A stretch of 64,000 nucleotides of DNA. Source: Aquimixticola soesokkakensis. Its GTDB lineage: Bacteria > Pseudomonadota > Alphaproteobacteria > Rhodobacterales > Rhodobacteraceae. The stretch covers positions 1 through 64,000 of the forward strand of contig NZ_FWFS01000004.1 of the NCBI RefSeq assembly GCF_900172375.1, written 5' to 3'. Position 1 is the first letter of the stretch. Each line of letters starts with the position of its first letter. The position numbers were made by a program, and so were the translations under genes. Below the pieces are notes generated by a model. That model had not been told where the DNA came from, searched no databases, and was given only the letters and a program-made list of their open reading frames with translations. Positions 25,701-35,093 of this stretch are shown here, in pieces.

Positions 25701-26912
25701 ATGCGCGACACTCCCCATCAGACCGATGTTCTCGTTGTTGGCGGCGGGCTTGCGGGCATGATCGCCGCGGCAAGTTTCGCACGCAGCGGCTTTTCAACGC
25801 TGATGATCGACCCGCAACGGCCGGTCACCGACGGCACGCAAACAGGGGCGGATTTTCGCTCGACCGCCTTCCTGCGTCCCGCGCGCGCCTTGTTCGAGCG
25901 GATCGGTGTCTGGGAGGCGCTCGCCCCCTTTGCCACCCCGTTGGAGGGGTTGCGGATCGTGGACACCCGCGCGGGCGCCCTGCGCGGCGAGCGTCAATTC
26001 GAGGGGCGGGAAACGGCAGATGCACCTTTTGGGTGGAATTTTCTCAACTGGGTGATGCGGCGCGAATTGAGCCGCGTTCTGCCGCAGATCGCGGGATTGA
26101 GCCTGCGATACGGGGTCGGGTTTCGCACGATTGTGACGCGCAGCAGCCAAGCGGTTGTGACCCTGGATGACGGATCGCGCGTTGTGGCCAAGTTGGTCAT
26201 CGCCGCGGACGGGCGAGAGTCCGCATTACGAAAAGCCGTGGGAATTGACGTAAAAACAACGCACTACGGGCAGAAATCTCTGGCGTTCACCGCGACACAC
26301 GACCGCCCCCACCACAATATTTCCACCGAAATTTACCGTGAGGGCGGCCCGTTCACGATGGTTCCGCTTGCCGATATCGACGGCTCGCCCGCCTCGGCCA
26401 TTGTCTGGATGAACAGCGGCGCCGTCGCACAGGACTTGCAGAACATGGCTCCGGTGGCTTTCAATGCCCGTATGAGTGAGCGCGCAGCGCATCTTTACGG
26501 TGACATGCGGCTTGCCAGCCCGCGCGGTCTCTTTCCCATCATCACCCGCACCGCGCGTGATCTTGCGGCTGAGCGTGTCGCGCTTATCGCCGAAGCCGCG
26601 CATGTGCTACCGCCCATCGGCGCGCAGGGGTTGAACACCTCGCTTGCGGATGTGACCTTATTGCTGGATTTGGCCCGCGCGCAGCCGCAAAATCTGGGCG
26701 ATAGCGCGATGTTGGCCGACTATGCCCGCACCCGCGCCCGCGACATCGGCCCGCGTGCGCAAGCGATTGATGTGTTTAACCGTGTGGTGCGCTCGGAGGG
26801 GGCGCTGTTGCAATGGGTGCGTTTGAACGGGCTGAAAGCCGTCCATGACATCCCCCCTTTGCGCCGCGCCATCATGCAGGCGGGCTTGGGTCCTGCGCGC
26901 GCGCGCAAGTAG
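25701..26912 (+). CDS. UbiH/UbiF/VisC-type FAD-dependent monooxygenase
   Basis: Predicted 403-residue flavoprotein hydroxylase of the ubiquinone pathway family. The Rossmann dinucleotide motif VLVVGGGLAGMIAAA is at about 10-24, the DG motif VIAADGRESALRKA near 170, and the FAD-ribityl region reads ALIAEAAHVLPPIGAQGLN (about 293-311). In most relatives the latter begins GDAAH; here the GD pair is AE, while the rest is conserved. It likely hydroxylates a ubiquinone ring precursor; the exact position (C1, C5 or C6) cannot be assigned. GAAGG precedes the ATG. A conserved 3' motif follows the stop. Confidence 0.87.
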   Translation: MRDTPHQTDVLVVGGGLAGMIAAASFARSGFSTLMIDPQRPVTDGTQTGADFRSTAFLRPARALFERIGVWEALAPFATPLEGLRIVDTRAGALRGERQFEGRETADAPFGWNFLNWVMRRELSRVLPQIAGLSLRYGVGFRTIVTRSSQAVVTLDDGSRVVAKLVIAADGRESALRKAVGIDVKTTHYGQKSLAFTATHDRPHHNISTEIYREGGPFTMVPLADIDGSPASAIVWMNSGAVAQDLQNMAPVAFNARMSERAAHLYGDMRLASPRGLFPIITRTARDLAAERVALIAEAAHVLPPIGAQGLNTSLADVTLLLDLARAQPQNLGDSAMLADYARTRARDIGPRAQAIDVFNRVVRSEGALLQWVRLNGLKAVHDIPPLRRAIMQAGLGPARARK

Positions 26913-26947
26913 CGCCCTATCCGCCACCGCGCGCCCGTTTCATCGTC

Positions 26948-26976
26948 GGAATTTGGGTATTTTTATCCGAAAGAAG
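26948..26976 (+). repeat. 3'-flank motif, copy A
   Basis: It contains GGAATTTGGGTATTT followed by TTATCCGAAAGAAG, 36 nt after the UbiH-type stop and in its sense orientation. It is one of four matching copies in the window (see 36972, 39298 and 42950). Confidence 0.7.
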
Positions 26977-27006
26977 CCCAACGCCGGGACTCAGCCGATG
27001 CGCGGT

Positions 27007-27621
27007 TCAGCTTTTGGCGGCGCAATAGGGCTGTGCGTTCGTCCAGGACCGCATGTCTTCGCGTTTTTTCGTGGAATGGAACGGGCCCCAATCGGCGGCA
27101 ACGCCGCGCATTCCTGCGGAGATAACCTGGTCGCGCGCCACGGTTGTCGACATGATGCGGATCGCACAGCTCAGGTTTGCAGAACCGTTTTTCAGCGCCT
27201 CGCCCGTTTTGGCGTTGCAGCCGTAGGCGCGTGCGGTTGCCGGAGCGATTTGTACCAGGCCGAACCAGCGGCCACCGCCGCCGACAGCGCGCGGATTCCA
27301 CGTGCTTTCGTGTTTGGAGAGCGTGGACAACAAGCCAACCCAGAAGGCGGCGCGATCATCGAGCGATGCGCTTTCGTAGCCGGGGCACCAATCGGCAATA
27401 TCTTTGGGGGTAATTTCGGAGAGCGAGGCACCATGATCGGTCAGGGCAGCGAGGGCGCTTGCCGTCCAGATCGGGCCTTGAGGGACGGAATCCCAGCGCA
27501 TGACCGCGGGTTCCTGGGTGGGGGGCTCTGCCGAGACGCCTTCGATGGCATCGCAGGCGGCGGGAAGGAAAGCGGCGAGGACGAGGGCTAAGGTGCGGGC
27601 ACGCAACGGAAAAATAGGCAC
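27007..27621 (-). CDS. Lytic transglycosylase (SLT-like) lipoprotein
   Basis: Predicted 204-residue exported protein. A signal peptide ends in a lipobox-like LPAAC with Cys23. The C-terminal half is a goose-lysozyme/SLT fold: catalytic Glu105 in LSKHESTWNP, then GGGGRWFGLVQIAPATARAYGC. It should cleave the MurNAc-GlcNAc bond to give 1,6-anhydroMurNAc, for wall turnover or to open the wall for machines. Translation starts at GTG 27621; the ribosome binding site is weak. It converges with the UbiH-type gene and stands alone. Confidence 0.8.
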   Translation of the reverse strand: MPIFPLRARTLALVLAAFLPAACDAIEGVSAEPPTQEPAVMRWDSVPQGPIWTASALAALTDHGASLSEITPKDIADWCPGYESASLDDRAAFWVGLLSTLSKHESTWNPRAVGGGGRWFGLVQIAPATARAYGCNAKTGEALKNGSANLSCAIRIMSTTVARDQVISAGMRGVAADWGPFHSTKKREDMRSWTNAQPYCAAKS

Positions 27622-27823
27622 TTGTAAGTCTCTGGGGCAGCATCGGCACAGCGCGCCGACAGGCTTTCATGCCCCAGCGGGCCGATTCCGCCAAGTCATT
27701 CGACACAGCATCGGCAGAGTCTTGCCAAAGGGGCGGGGGATGTGCCCGATTTCCGCCGCCTCTTGCCCTGCCCGCAACCCTGTCCTAAAACGCCCTCAAC
27801 CCTAAAGAAATGAGGCCCCAGAG

Positions 27824-29338
27824 ATGCTCGACCACCTCGAATTCACGTCCCCCGAGCCCAAAACCATCGCCGGTGCGACAGACGATTGGGAACTTGTGAT
27901 CGGGATGGAAATCCACGCGCAGGTGGCCTCGAAAGCAAAGCTGTTTTCCGGCGCATCGACGCAGTTTGGCAATGAGCCCAACGCAAACGTGGCCTTTGTG
28001 GATGCGGCCATGCCGGGCATGTTGCCCGTGATCAATGAATATTGCGTCGAACAGGCGGTGCGCACGGGTTTGGGCCTGAAAGCGCAGATCAACCTGTTCT
28101 CAGCCTTTGATCGCAAGAACTATTTCTACCCCGACCTGCCGCAGGGCTACCAGATTTCGCAGCTGTATCACCCCATTGTGGGCGAGGGCGAGGTGATCGT
28201 GGATATGGCCCCCGGTGTGGCGCGTCTGGTGCGTATCGAGCGCATCCACCTTGAGCAGGATGCGGGAAAATCCATTCACGACATGGACCCCAACATGTCC
28301 TTTGTTGACCTGAACCGCACGGGCGTTGCCCTGATGGAGATCGTGTCGCGCCCTGATATTCGCGGCCCCGAAGAAGCGGCGGCCTATGTTTTGAAAATGC
28401 GCCAGATCCTGCGCTACCTCGGGACCTGCGATGGCAACATGCAAAACGGCAATATGCGCGCCGATGTGAACGTCTCGGTGTGCCGCAAGGGTCAGTACGA
28501 GAAATTTGCTGCGACGGGTGATTTTTCGCATCTCGGGACGCGTTGCGAGATCAAGAACATGAACTCCACGCGGTTTATCCAGCTGGCGATTGACTACGAG
28601 GCGCGTCGCCAGATCGCGATCCTCGAGGATGGCGGCGAGATTGATCAGGAAACCCGCCTCTATGACGCGGACAAGAACGAAACCCGTTCCATGCGCTCCA
28701 AGGAAGAAGCACATGATTACCGCTATTTCCCTGATCCCGACCTGCTGCCGCTTGAAATTGAACAGGCTTGGGTGGATGACATCAAGGCTTCCCTGCCCGA
28801 ACTTCCCGACGATAAGAAAGCCCGTTTTGTCCGGGACTTTGGCCTGTCGGAATATGATGCAGGCGTGCTGACGGCAGACACCGCCAATGCGGCCTTTTTC
28901 GAAGGCGTGGCGGCGGGCACCGATGGGAAACTGGCCGCCAACTGGGTGATCAACGAACTGTTTGGCCGCCTCAAGAAAGACGATGCGGAGATCGAGAACA
29001 GCCCCGTGTCGCCTGCGCAACTGGGCGGTATCGTCAAGCTGATCAAAGCGGGCGACATCAGCGGCAAGATCGCCAAGGATCTGTTTGAAATCGTGTATAC
29101 CGAGGGCGGCGATCCGGCCGAGATCGTCGAGGCGCGTGGCATGAAACAGGTCACGGACACCGGCGCGATCGAAGCGGCTGTGGACGCGGTAATCGCAGAC
29201 AATCCCGCGCAGGTCGAAAAGGCGAAAGCCAACCCCAAGCTGGCGGGTTGGTTTGTCGGTCAGGTCATGAAATCGACCGGCGGCAAGGCAAACCCAGCCG
29301 CCGTGAATGCGCTGGTAATGCAGAAACTCGGGCTGTAA
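27824..29338 (+). CDS. gatB: Asp-tRNA(Asn)/Glu-tRNA(Gln) amidotransferase subunit B
   Basis: Predicted 504-residue subunit of GatCAB, which converts Glu-tRNA(Gln) and Asp-tRNA(Asn) to the amides. The kinase-like cradle domain contains the family blocks [45 protein letters not shown] and [17 protein letters not shown], followed by the helical and tail domains ([36 protein letters not shown]). gatA and gatC are not adjacent. A strong terminator follows. Confidence 0.96.
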   Translation: MLDHLEFTSPEPKTIAGATDDWELVIGMEIHAQVASKAKLFSGASTQFGNEPNANVAFVDAAMPGMLPVINEYCVEQAVRTGLGLKAQINLFSAFDRKNYFYPDLPQGYQISQLYHPIVGEGEVIVDMAPGVARLVRIERIHLEQDAGKSIHDMDPNMSFVDLNRTGVALMEIVSRPDIRGPEEAAAYVLKMRQILRYLGTCDGNMQNGNMRADVNVSVCRKGQYEKFAATGDFSHLGTRCEIKNMNSTRFIQLAIDYEARRQIAILEDGGEIDQETRLYDADKNETRSMRSKEEAHDYRYFPDPDLLPLEIEQAWVDDIKASLPELPDDKKARFVRDFGLSEYDAGVLTADTANAAFFEGVAAGTDGKLAANWVINELFGRLKKDDAEIENSPVSPAQLGGIVKLIKAGDISGKIAKDLFEIVYTEGGDPAEIVEARGMKQVTDTGAIEAAVDAVIADNPAQVEKAKANPKLAGWFVGQVMKSTGGKANPAAVNALVMQKLGL

Positions 29339-29359
29339 AGGCCGCGTGATCTATGCTGG

Positions 29360-29387
29360 GAAAGGGGCCGTTTGGCCCCTTTTTTGT
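29360..29387 (+). terminator. Intrinsic terminator of gatB
   Basis: A perfect stem AAGGGGCC / GGCCCCTT with loop GTTT is followed by TTTTTTG, 23 bases past the gatB stop. Confidence 0.9.
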
Positions 29388-29606
29388 GGTATGCTGGCCG
29401 ATTGAGCCCTACACGCAAGCGCGATTGGGCGCATTGCCTGCGGGTTGAGGTGTGATCCTGTGTCACAGCAATCCTCCGTGGTCGGCCCAGCCATGACCAA
29501 GCCGTGGCACAGATGCCACCATCAAGACGTGACCTCCCTGCCCGCACAAACGGCTTGGCGCGCGGGAGCGCACTGTTTAGCATGCCCGCGAGAATGGAGA
29601 ACCAGC

Positions 29607-30035
29607 ATGACAATCGAATACCGCGTCATCCCCGCCCCTGCGAAGGCTGTCAAAGCCAAGGGTGTGCGCCCCGAAAACCGCTTTGCCCACACCGTCACGG
29701 CGGCGTTGAACGAGATGGGGCGTGAGGGGTGGGAATATGTCCGCACCGAAACGCTGCCGGTCGAAGAGCGCTCGGGACTTGCGTCGAAATCCATCAACCA
29801 GCAAGTCTTGATGGTGTTTCGCAGAGAGGTCGCCCCGCGCGCCGAGGTGATGGTGCATGCGCGCCCCGATGTGGCTGCGAATGAGGATGCCCCCGCAAGC
29901 GCGGCCCCCGTGACCGCCTCCAAAGGCACCGAGGGGCTTGGCGCGGCGGCCAAATCGCTGTTTGCCTCACGCACCGCCCAAGCGGCTCCCGAGGACGCCC
30001 CCTCTCTCAAGGCCACGCCGGGCAGCGACACGTAA
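29607..30035 (+). CDS. DUF4177 domain-containing protein
   Basis: Predicted 142-residue protein. Residues about 1-75 contain the DUF4177 pattern: an MTIEYRVIPAP start, LNEMGREGWEYVRTETLP in the middle and QQVLMVFRRE at the end. The rest is an Ala/Pro/Glu-rich, probably disordered tail. Function is unknown. The start at 29607 is supported by GGAG 7 bases upstream. It stands alone after the gatB terminator and converges with bolA. Confidence 0.78.
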   Translation: MTIEYRVIPAPAKAVKAKGVRPENRFAHTVTAALNEMGREGWEYVRTETLPVEERSGLASKSINQQVLMVFRREVAPRAEVMVHARPDVAANEDAPASAAPVTASKGTEGLGAAAKSLFASRTAQAAPEDAPSLKATPGSDT

Positions 30036-30096
30036 ATCGCGCGGCGCTGCCTTCGCACAAGCGGATGCGGCGCCCCAAAGTCGGGATGCCCCAAAG

Positions 30097-30357
30097 TCAG
30101 GGCGCGGCAAGGTCCAGCGACAGGGCGTGAATTTGCGGCACCAAATCGCCCAGCGCCGCATGCACCGCGCGGTGACGTGCCACCCGCGACTGGCCCGCAA
30201 AGGCCGCGCTGACGATGCGCAGGTTGAAATGGGTTTCCCTACCACCTCCGGGATTGCCCGCATGCCCCGCATGGCTGGCGGAATCGTCAACGATTTCCAA
30301 TTCAAGCGGCGCGAAAGCGGCAATTAAACGGGTTTCCATCTGCGTCGTGATGCTCAT
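30097..30357 (-). CDS. BolA family protein
   Basis: Predicted 86-residue BolA-fold protein. The N-terminal helix METRLIAAFAPLELEIVDDS is followed by HAGHAGNPGGGRETHFNLRI, the His-containing variable loop and class II KH-like core, and by a C-terminal RHRAVHAALGDLVPQIHALS. BolA proteins bind [2Fe-2S] clusters with monothiol glutaredoxins and affect cell shape and stress responses. ATG 30357 has AGAGGC upstream; an in-frame ATG at 30390 would add 11 residues. It is divergent from the J-domain gene. Confidence 0.85.
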   Translation of the reverse strand: MSITTQMETRLIAAFAPLELEIVDDSASHAGHAGNPGGGRETHFNLRIVSAAFAGQSRVARHRAVHAALGDLVPQIHALSLDLAAP

Positions 30358-30444
30358 GTGATCTATCGCCTCTTTCAAATCCTGACCCATCGTCTAAACT
30401 CTTGCGTCCGAGTCGGATAGGCAGACGAAAAGGTTTTGAGGCCC

Positions 30445-31080
30445 ATGCAGAAGAACGACCCCTTCGGTTTCGACATGTCCGTGTCCACGGATAAGAAAAA
30501 ACGCAAGACCGGCAGGCGCGGCATGTCAGGGGCTTTCGAGACCTCGCAACGCCTGTGCGAACACGCCGGATGCAAGGAACAGGGGCAATACCGTGCGCCG
30601 CGATCCCCCGATCACCTAGATGAATACAAGTGGTTTTGCAAAGATCACGTGCGCGAGTACAATTTGAAATGGAACTTCTTCAACGGCACGACAGAGGCCG
30701 AAATGGAAGAACAGATCAAAGCCTCCAAAGTCGGCGACCGCCCGACGCAGCCCTTGGGCCGCAAATCCGCCGAACAGCGGGCGTGGGAACGTTTGGGCGT
30801 GGATGACCCGCATCAGGTTCTGGGCGACAACGCGACCCAGAATCCGGGCAAATCCACCGTCGCGGGCACCACCCGCAAACTGCCGCCCGTGGAACGTCAG
30901 GCAATTGATATTCTGGAAGCGAAAGATCACTGGACCAAGGCCGAGATCAAAAAGCAGTACCGCTCGTTGATCAAAGTGCTGCACCCCGACGTGAATGGCG
31001 GCGATCGCAGCCAGGAGGAGCTGCTTCAGCAGGTCGTTTGGGCCTGGGATCAGGTCAAAGACAGCCGTTGGTTCAAATAG
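30445..31080 (+). CDS. J-domain (DnaJ-like) protein
   Basis: Predicted 211-residue protein with its J domain at the C-terminus instead of the N-terminus: AIDILEAKDHWTKAEIKKQY, then HPD near 180 (LHPDVNGGD). Upstream there is a cysteine pattern (LCEHAGCKEQG... WFCKDH) that could bind zinc. This architecture is shared by alphaproteobacterial J-like proteins of unknown client; it should stimulate DnaK ATPase. ATG 30445 has GAGG upstream; a TTG nine bases earlier is also open. The bolA-dnaJ divergent pair is common in Rhodobacterales. Confidence 0.82.
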   Translation: MQKNDPFGFDMSVSTDKKKRKTGRRGMSGAFETSQRLCEHAGCKEQGQYRAPRSPDHLDEYKWFCKDHVREYNLKWNFFNGTTEAEMEEQIKASKVGDRPTQPLGRKSAEQRAWERLGVDDPHQVLGDNATQNPGKSTVAGTTRKLPPVERQAIDILEAKDHWTKAEIKKQYRSLIKVLHPDVNGGDRSQEELLQQVVWAWDQVKDSRWFK

Positions 31081-31115
31081 GCACCACTGCGCGCAAGGCG
31101 CTGCAGATGTGAAAT

Positions 31116-31152
31116 AAAAAGGCGCGCCCCCAGAACGAGGGCGCGCCTTTTT
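31116..31152. terminator. Bidirectional intrinsic terminator
   Basis: A stem AAAAAGGCGCGCCC / GGGCGCGCCTTTTT encloses a short loop. A/T runs on both sides let it serve the J-domain gene on the plus strand and the DUF808 gene on the minus strand, whose stops face each other. Confidence 0.88.
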
Positions 31153-31194
31153 GCTTTGGCGGGGGGGGGGGCTTTTGGCCCTGCCTTGCGCGGG

Positions 31195-32184
31195 TTACTG
31201 CGTATCGGGGGCGTTTTTGCGCGAAAACAGGCCAGAGAGCGCACCAAACAGCGGGGCGAGGATTTTTACCACGATGGGGATCAGGATCAGCCCGTAGATC
31301 AAGCCAAAGATGCCATCGAAAAACGCGGTGACAGCCCAGGTGACAAATCCTTCGGCGCGCGCGACGCTGGTTGCGGTGGCTTGGGCGATATGGTGAATCC
31401 ACTCGTAGGCTCCCGCATAGCCCATCTCTGCCACGCCATGCAGCATGATGTTGCCCCCGACCCAGATCATCGCGGCCGTGCCCACGATCAAAAGGCCCTT
31501 GAGGAACCATGGCATGAAGGCGACAATCCCGTGCCCGAGTTTGCGAGTGATCGAAAGCCGGCCCACACGGCTGAGCCAAAGGCCCACGTCATCGGCTTTC
31601 ACGATCACCGCGACGCCACCGTAGACGATAAAGGTGATGCCCACGGCCACCACGGCCAGCGCCGCCGCTTCGATCCAGAGGCTTTGCCCTGTGGGCAGCG
31701 CCGAGAGGGCGATGGTCATGATTTCTGCTGAAAGGATAAAGTCGGTTTTCACCGCGCCCTGCACTTTTTGGGCCTCCAAATGCGCGGGGTCGTCCATCGT
31801 GGGACTGCCGCCATCGGCGTGTGGTTTGTGCGGCGCAAAGAGGTGGTACACTTTTTCTGCCCCCTCAAAGCACAAATATGACCCGCCCAGCATCAGGAGC
31901 GGTGTGATCAGCCAGGGCGCGAAGGAGGATAACAACAATGCCAGCGGAAGCAGGATGATCAATTTGTTGCGGATTGATCCCAGCGCGATCTTGCCAACGA
32001 TGGGCAATTCACGCGCGGGCGCAAATCCGTGGATGTATTTCGGCGTCACCGCCGCATCGTCGATGACAGCGCCCGCCGCTTTGGCTCCTGCTTTGGCCGA
32101 TTGTCCGACGATGTCGTCCACCGAGGCCGCAGCCACTTTTGCGATGCCCGCCACATCATCGAGTAGCGCCAATAGTCCGCTCAT
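31195..32184 (-). CDS. DUF808 (YedI-like) membrane protein
   Basis: Predicted 329-residue inner-membrane protein with MSGLLALLDDVAGIAKVAA at the start, about six hydrophobic helices and the block MLGGSYLCFEGAEKVYHLFAP, characteristic of DUF808. The family is sometimes described as a putative transporter or permease without experimental proof. The start is the family's canonical MSGLLALLDD. It converges with the J-domain gene at a shared terminator. Confidence 0.85.
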   Translation of the reverse strand: MSGLLALLDDVAGIAKVAAASVDDIVGQSAKAGAKAAGAVIDDAAVTPKYIHGFAPARELPIVGKIALGSIRNKLIILLPLALLLSSFAPWLITPLLMLGGSYLCFEGAEKVYHLFAPHKPHADGGSPTMDDPAHLEAQKVQGAVKTDFILSAEIMTIALSALPTGQSLWIEAAALAVVAVGITFIVYGGVAVIVKADDVGLWLSRVGRLSITRKLGHGIVAFMPWFLKGLLIVGTAAMIWVGGNIMLHGVAEMGYAGAYEWIHHIAQATATSVARAEGFVTWAVTAFFDGIFGLIYGLILIPIVVKILAPLFGALSGLFSRKNAPDTQ

Positions 32185-32273
32185 GTTGTCTCTCCGACCT
32201 TTGTTGCCCCTTGGATGTAGGGCGTTGGGGCGATCTTAGCAAACACCCCCCCAAAATCGCAGAGAAATTGCAC

Positions 32274-32310
32274 ATGAAAAAGGGCCCGCGCGGTGGGGTG
32301 CGCGGGCCCT
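32274..32310 (-). terminator. Intrinsic terminator of the fasciclin gene
   Basis: A stem GGGCCCGCGC / GCGCGGGCCC (about 32283-32310) is followed on the minus strand by TTTTT (complement of 32277-32281). It lies about 65 bases beyond the fasciclin-gene stop, within the spacer before DUF808. Confidence 0.85.
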
Positions 32311-32375
32311 GCTCTCTTCTGGCAGCCGGTCTTGTCGAACGGGAAAGATCGGACCGGATGCCGGAAAAAGAGATC

Positions 32376-32933
32376 TTACATCGCGGGAAGAAGAACAGTG
32401 TCGATCACGTGGATGACGCCATTGGACTGTTTTACGTCTGCGATGGTGACGGTGCCGGTGCGGCCTTGCTCGTCTTCGATCATGACCATGCCGTCCGCGT
32501 AGGAGCCCTTGAGGGTACAGCCGCCAACGGTGGGAATGTCGTGCACGCCGCCGTCATCTTCGATCATGCCCAGCAGAGCGTCCGACATCACGGCTTTGCC
32601 GACAACGTGGCAGGTGAGGATTTTCACCAGCTGGTCTTTGTTTTCGGGCAGCAGCAGCGTTTCGACAGTGCCCTCGGGAAGGGCTGCGAAGGCGTCATTG
32701 GTGGGAGCGAAAACGGTGAACGGACCTTCGGAGTTGAGCGTGTCCACAAGACCTGCGGCCTGCACGGCGGCGACCAGCGTGGTGTGGTCTGCGGAGTTCA
32801 CGGCGTTCTCGACGATGGTTTTGTCAGCGAACATTGCAGCGCCACCGACCATCGGGTTTTCGGTCATGTCGTCTGCGAAAGCAGCGGTTGCGACGACGGA
32901 AATCATAGCGGCGGTGGAAAGAATGCGGTTCAT
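32376..32933 (-). CDS. Fasciclin (FAS1) domain exported protein
   Basis: Predicted 185-residue exported protein with a signal peptide (about 1-20, MNRILSTAAMISVVATAAFA). It carries a single FAS1 domain: TIVENAVNSADHTTLVAAVQ, then the H1 motif FTVFAPTNDAFAALP and the H2-like end GVIHVIDTVLLP. FAS1 domains mediate adhesion or protein contacts; small bacterial members are periplasmic or surface proteins of unclear role. GGAGA lies 9 bases upstream of the ATG. An 18-bp palindrome about 100 bp upstream may control it. Confidence 0.88.
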   Translation of the reverse strand: MNRILSTAAMISVVATAAFADDMTENPMVGGAAMFADKTIVENAVNSADHTTLVAAVQAAGLVDTLNSEGPFTVFAPTNDAFAALPEGTVETLLLPENKDQLVKILTCHVVGKAVMSDALLGMIEDDGGVHDIPTVGGCTLKGSYADGMVMIEDEQGRTGTVTIADVKQSNGVIHVIDTVLLPAM

Positions 32934-33432
32934 AAGATGTGTCTCCAGTTGGAATGTCCCCGACCCATCGTCGGAGTTGTAAGGGATACGGGGGGGCTTT
33001 CCGATTGGACCAGTTTGCAGACATCACGCAGTATCACGGACCCGTGATAATTCCTCCAAACCCTTCAATACGCACAAAATTTCGGGCCGAAATATTTTCA
33101 AAATAATTCTGACGCAACGTCGCTTCAGCGCCATTCCAGTGTTCCGGTCGCATCCCTGTCGCACCCTTGTGGTGCGCGCGCCTTGCGTGATGTGCTCTCG
33201 CGCAGCACCGGAGCGGGCGCGTTGCGGGCCGCCTGACGCGCAGGGCACCTGAGGTTCCTGCAGCACCGGCACCACGGCCACCGCGCGCCCTTGATCCCCA
33301 CCAATGGCCCCGCCCCCTTGCACCTGAGGGCGATATGTTGCACCAATCGGACAAACACAGCGGGCCGCTGGCCTTTGGCTCTTGTAGCGCCCGCGCCGGA
33401 CCCAGACAGCTCACAAGAAAGACATTCCTCCC
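32934..33432. other. Approx. 500-bp intergenic region between divergent fasciclin and cobS genes
   Basis: It holds the promoters of both flanking genes and the palindrome at 33032-33049. The section 33030-33120 is AT-richer than its surroundings. I looked for a cobalamin riboswitch before cobS and saw no convincing B12 box or aptamer. No gene is supported. Confidence 0.5.
33032..33049. promoter_or_regulatory. 18-bp palindromic operator candidate
   Basis: Perfect 8-bp arms TATCACGG and CCGTGATA are separated by two bases, about 100 bp upstream of the fasciclin start and 384 bp before cobS. The symmetry and length fit a dimeric regulator site; the protein is unknown. Confidence 0.45.
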
Positions 33433-34401
33433 ATGGACGCGACCGCAAAACCCACCGAAGTCATCTCTGTGCGCGATGTCTTCGGTATCGACACCGATAT
33501 GACCGTCAAAGGCTTTGCCGAAACAAGCGACCGTGTACCGGCCAACGATCCGACCTATAAATTCGACGCCGACACCACGCTTGCCATTCTGGCAGGCTTT
33601 TCGCACAACCGCCGCGTCATGGTGCAAGGCTATCACGGCACGGGCAAATCGACCCACATCGAACAGGTGGCTTCGCGGCTCAACTGGCCGTCGGTGCGCG
33701 TCAACCTCGACAGCCATATCTCGCGCATCGACCTGATCGGCAAAGACGCGATCAAGCTGCGCGACGGGATGCAGGTCACAGAATTCCAGGAAGGCATCCT
33801 GCCCTGGGCGCTGCGCAACCCCTGCGCCATCGTGTTTGACGAATATGATGCGGGCCGCGCCGATGTGATGTTCGTGATCCAGCGCGTGCTGGAAGCGGAC
33901 GGCAAGCTGACGCTGATGGACCAGAACGAAGTCATCACCCCGAACCCCTATTTCCGCCTGTTTGCGACCGCCAACACCGTGGGTCTGGGCGATACAACCG
34001 GCCTGTACCACGGCACACAGCAAATCAACCAAGCCCAGATGGACCGCTGGTCTTTGGTCGCGACGCTGAACTACCTCAGCCACGACGCCGAAAGCGCCAT
34101 CGTGCTGTCCAAAGCGCCCCATTACAATAATGAAAAGGGCCGCAAGACCATCAGCCAGATGGTCACCGTGGCCGATCTGACCCGCACAGCCTTCATGAAC
34201 GGCGACCTGTCGACCGTAATGAGCCCGCGCACGGTGATCACCTGGGCACAAAACGCAGAGATTTTCCGCGATGTAGGCTATGCCTTCCGCCTGACCTTCC
34301 TCAACAAATGCGACGAGCTGGAGCGCCAGACCGTGGCCGAATTCTACCAACGCTGCTTTGACGAAGAACTGCCTGAGTCGGCCGTGTCCAAGGCGCGCTA
34401 G
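33433..34401 (+). CDS. cobS: Aerobic cobaltochelatase subunit CobS
   Basis: Predicted 322-residue AAA+ ATPase. Walker [10 protein letters not shown] is at 66-74 and Walker [10 protein letters not shown] at 131-139, with RLFATANT as a sensor region. With CobT it forms a chaperone-like complex that drives CobN to insert Co2+ into hydrogenobyrinic acid a,c-diamide in the oxygen-dependent B12 pathway. cobT lies about 700 bp downstream; cobN is not in the window. A terminator-like hairpin after the stop suggests that cobT may have extra transcription of its own. Confidence 0.95.
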   Translation: MDATAKPTEVISVRDVFGIDTDMTVKGFAETSDRVPANDPTYKFDADTTLAILAGFSHNRRVMVQGYHGTGKSTHIEQVASRLNWPSVRVNLDSHISRIDLIGKDAIKLRDGMQVTEFQEGILPWALRNPCAIVFDEYDAGRADVMFVIQRVLEADGKLTLMDQNEVITPNPYFRLFATANTVGLGDTTGLYHGTQQINQAQMDRWSLVATLNYLSHDAESAIVLSKAPHYNNEKGRKTISQMVTVADLTRTAFMNGDLSTVMSPRTVITWAQNAEIFRDVGYAFRLTFLNKCDELERQTVAEFYQRCFDEELPESAVSKAR

Positions 34402-34464
34402 GGCGCGCACGCGCAGAACATTCCGGCGATTTGCGTAGAATTTTACACATGTCAAACGATTGAG

Positions 34465-34499
34465 CGGGCAGGGAATTTTCCCTGCCCGTTGCGCTTTTG
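34465..34499 (+). terminator. Intrinsic terminator after cobS
   Basis: A perfect stem CGGGCAGGG(AA) / (TT)CCCTGCCCG with an AATTTT centre (34465-34488) is followed by TTGCGCTTTT. It lies 63 bases after the cobS stop. Confidence 0.7.
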
Positions 34500-34558
34500 C
34501 CCTCCCTGCGCGCGCCCCGGTTAGGCGGATCGCAAGATTTGCCTGCAAGGCTGATGGC

Positions 34559-35035
34559 ATGACACATGCCCGCGCTCTCATCCTGATCTGCCTCTTGCCG
34601 CTTGCAGCCCTTGCCGGCACGGCGCGACAGGCTCTGGCCGTGGAACAAAGCAGCAGCGAGGCGCCGCAGCTTGAGGTTCTGCGCCCTGTCGTGGCGCCGT
34701 CGCAGGGGCGCAAACCGGTCGCAATCGACGCGCTTACCCGCCGCTTTGCCACCTGCGCGGGACGGCTGTCGGCGCAGATGGATCACGAATGGATCACCGC
34801 CCCCGAGCGCGCCGATGCCACCCGCGAGGCTCGCGGACAGATGATTGCCTTGCTGCAGGCGGTGATGCCCCAAGGCGGTGGCGCCGATGTGATGGCGCTG
34901 CGGATCGACGCCAAGGTGGCGCATGGGCGTTTGCTGGCGCGCACCCGTTTTTCCAGCGATCCGGCGCAAATTCGCTGGGCGATGCAACGCGCCGCAGCGG
35001 AAATCGACGCCTGCCGCGCGCTGCTGCTGGGCTAG
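34559..35035 (+). CDS. Exported protein of unknown function between cobS and cobT
   Basis: Predicted 158-residue protein with a signal peptide (about 1-27; [21 protein letters not shown]). The remaining ~130 residues are mostly helical, with two cysteines ([13 protein letters not shown] and [10 protein letters not shown]) that may form a disulfide in the periplasm. No family is recognised. ATG 34559 was chosen because it places the hydrophobic stretch at the N-terminus and has AAGG upstream. It lies between cobS and cobT on the same strand, 58 bp before cobT, so a link to cobalamin synthesis or cobalt handling is possible but unproven. Confidence 0.65.
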   Translation: MTHARALILICLLPLAALAGTARQALAVEQSSSEAPQLEVLRPVVAPSQGRKPVAIDALTRRFATCAGRLSAQMDHEWITAPERADATREARGQMIALLQAVMPQGGGADVMALRIDAKVAHGRLLARTRFSSDPAQIRWAMQRAAAEIDACRALLLG

Positions 35036-35093
35036 AGCCCTTTCGCGCGCGCTTGCCCTTGTCGCCGCCTGCAAGCGGTGTAAAACATGGGGC

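Noticed and set aside
32934-33432. Cobalamin riboswitch upstream of cobS
   Set aside because: No convincing B12 box or multi-helix aptamer pattern could be seen.
33034-34752. 572-codon minus-strand open frame opposite cobS
   Set aside because: Antisense of cobS extended by chance through GC-rich flanks.
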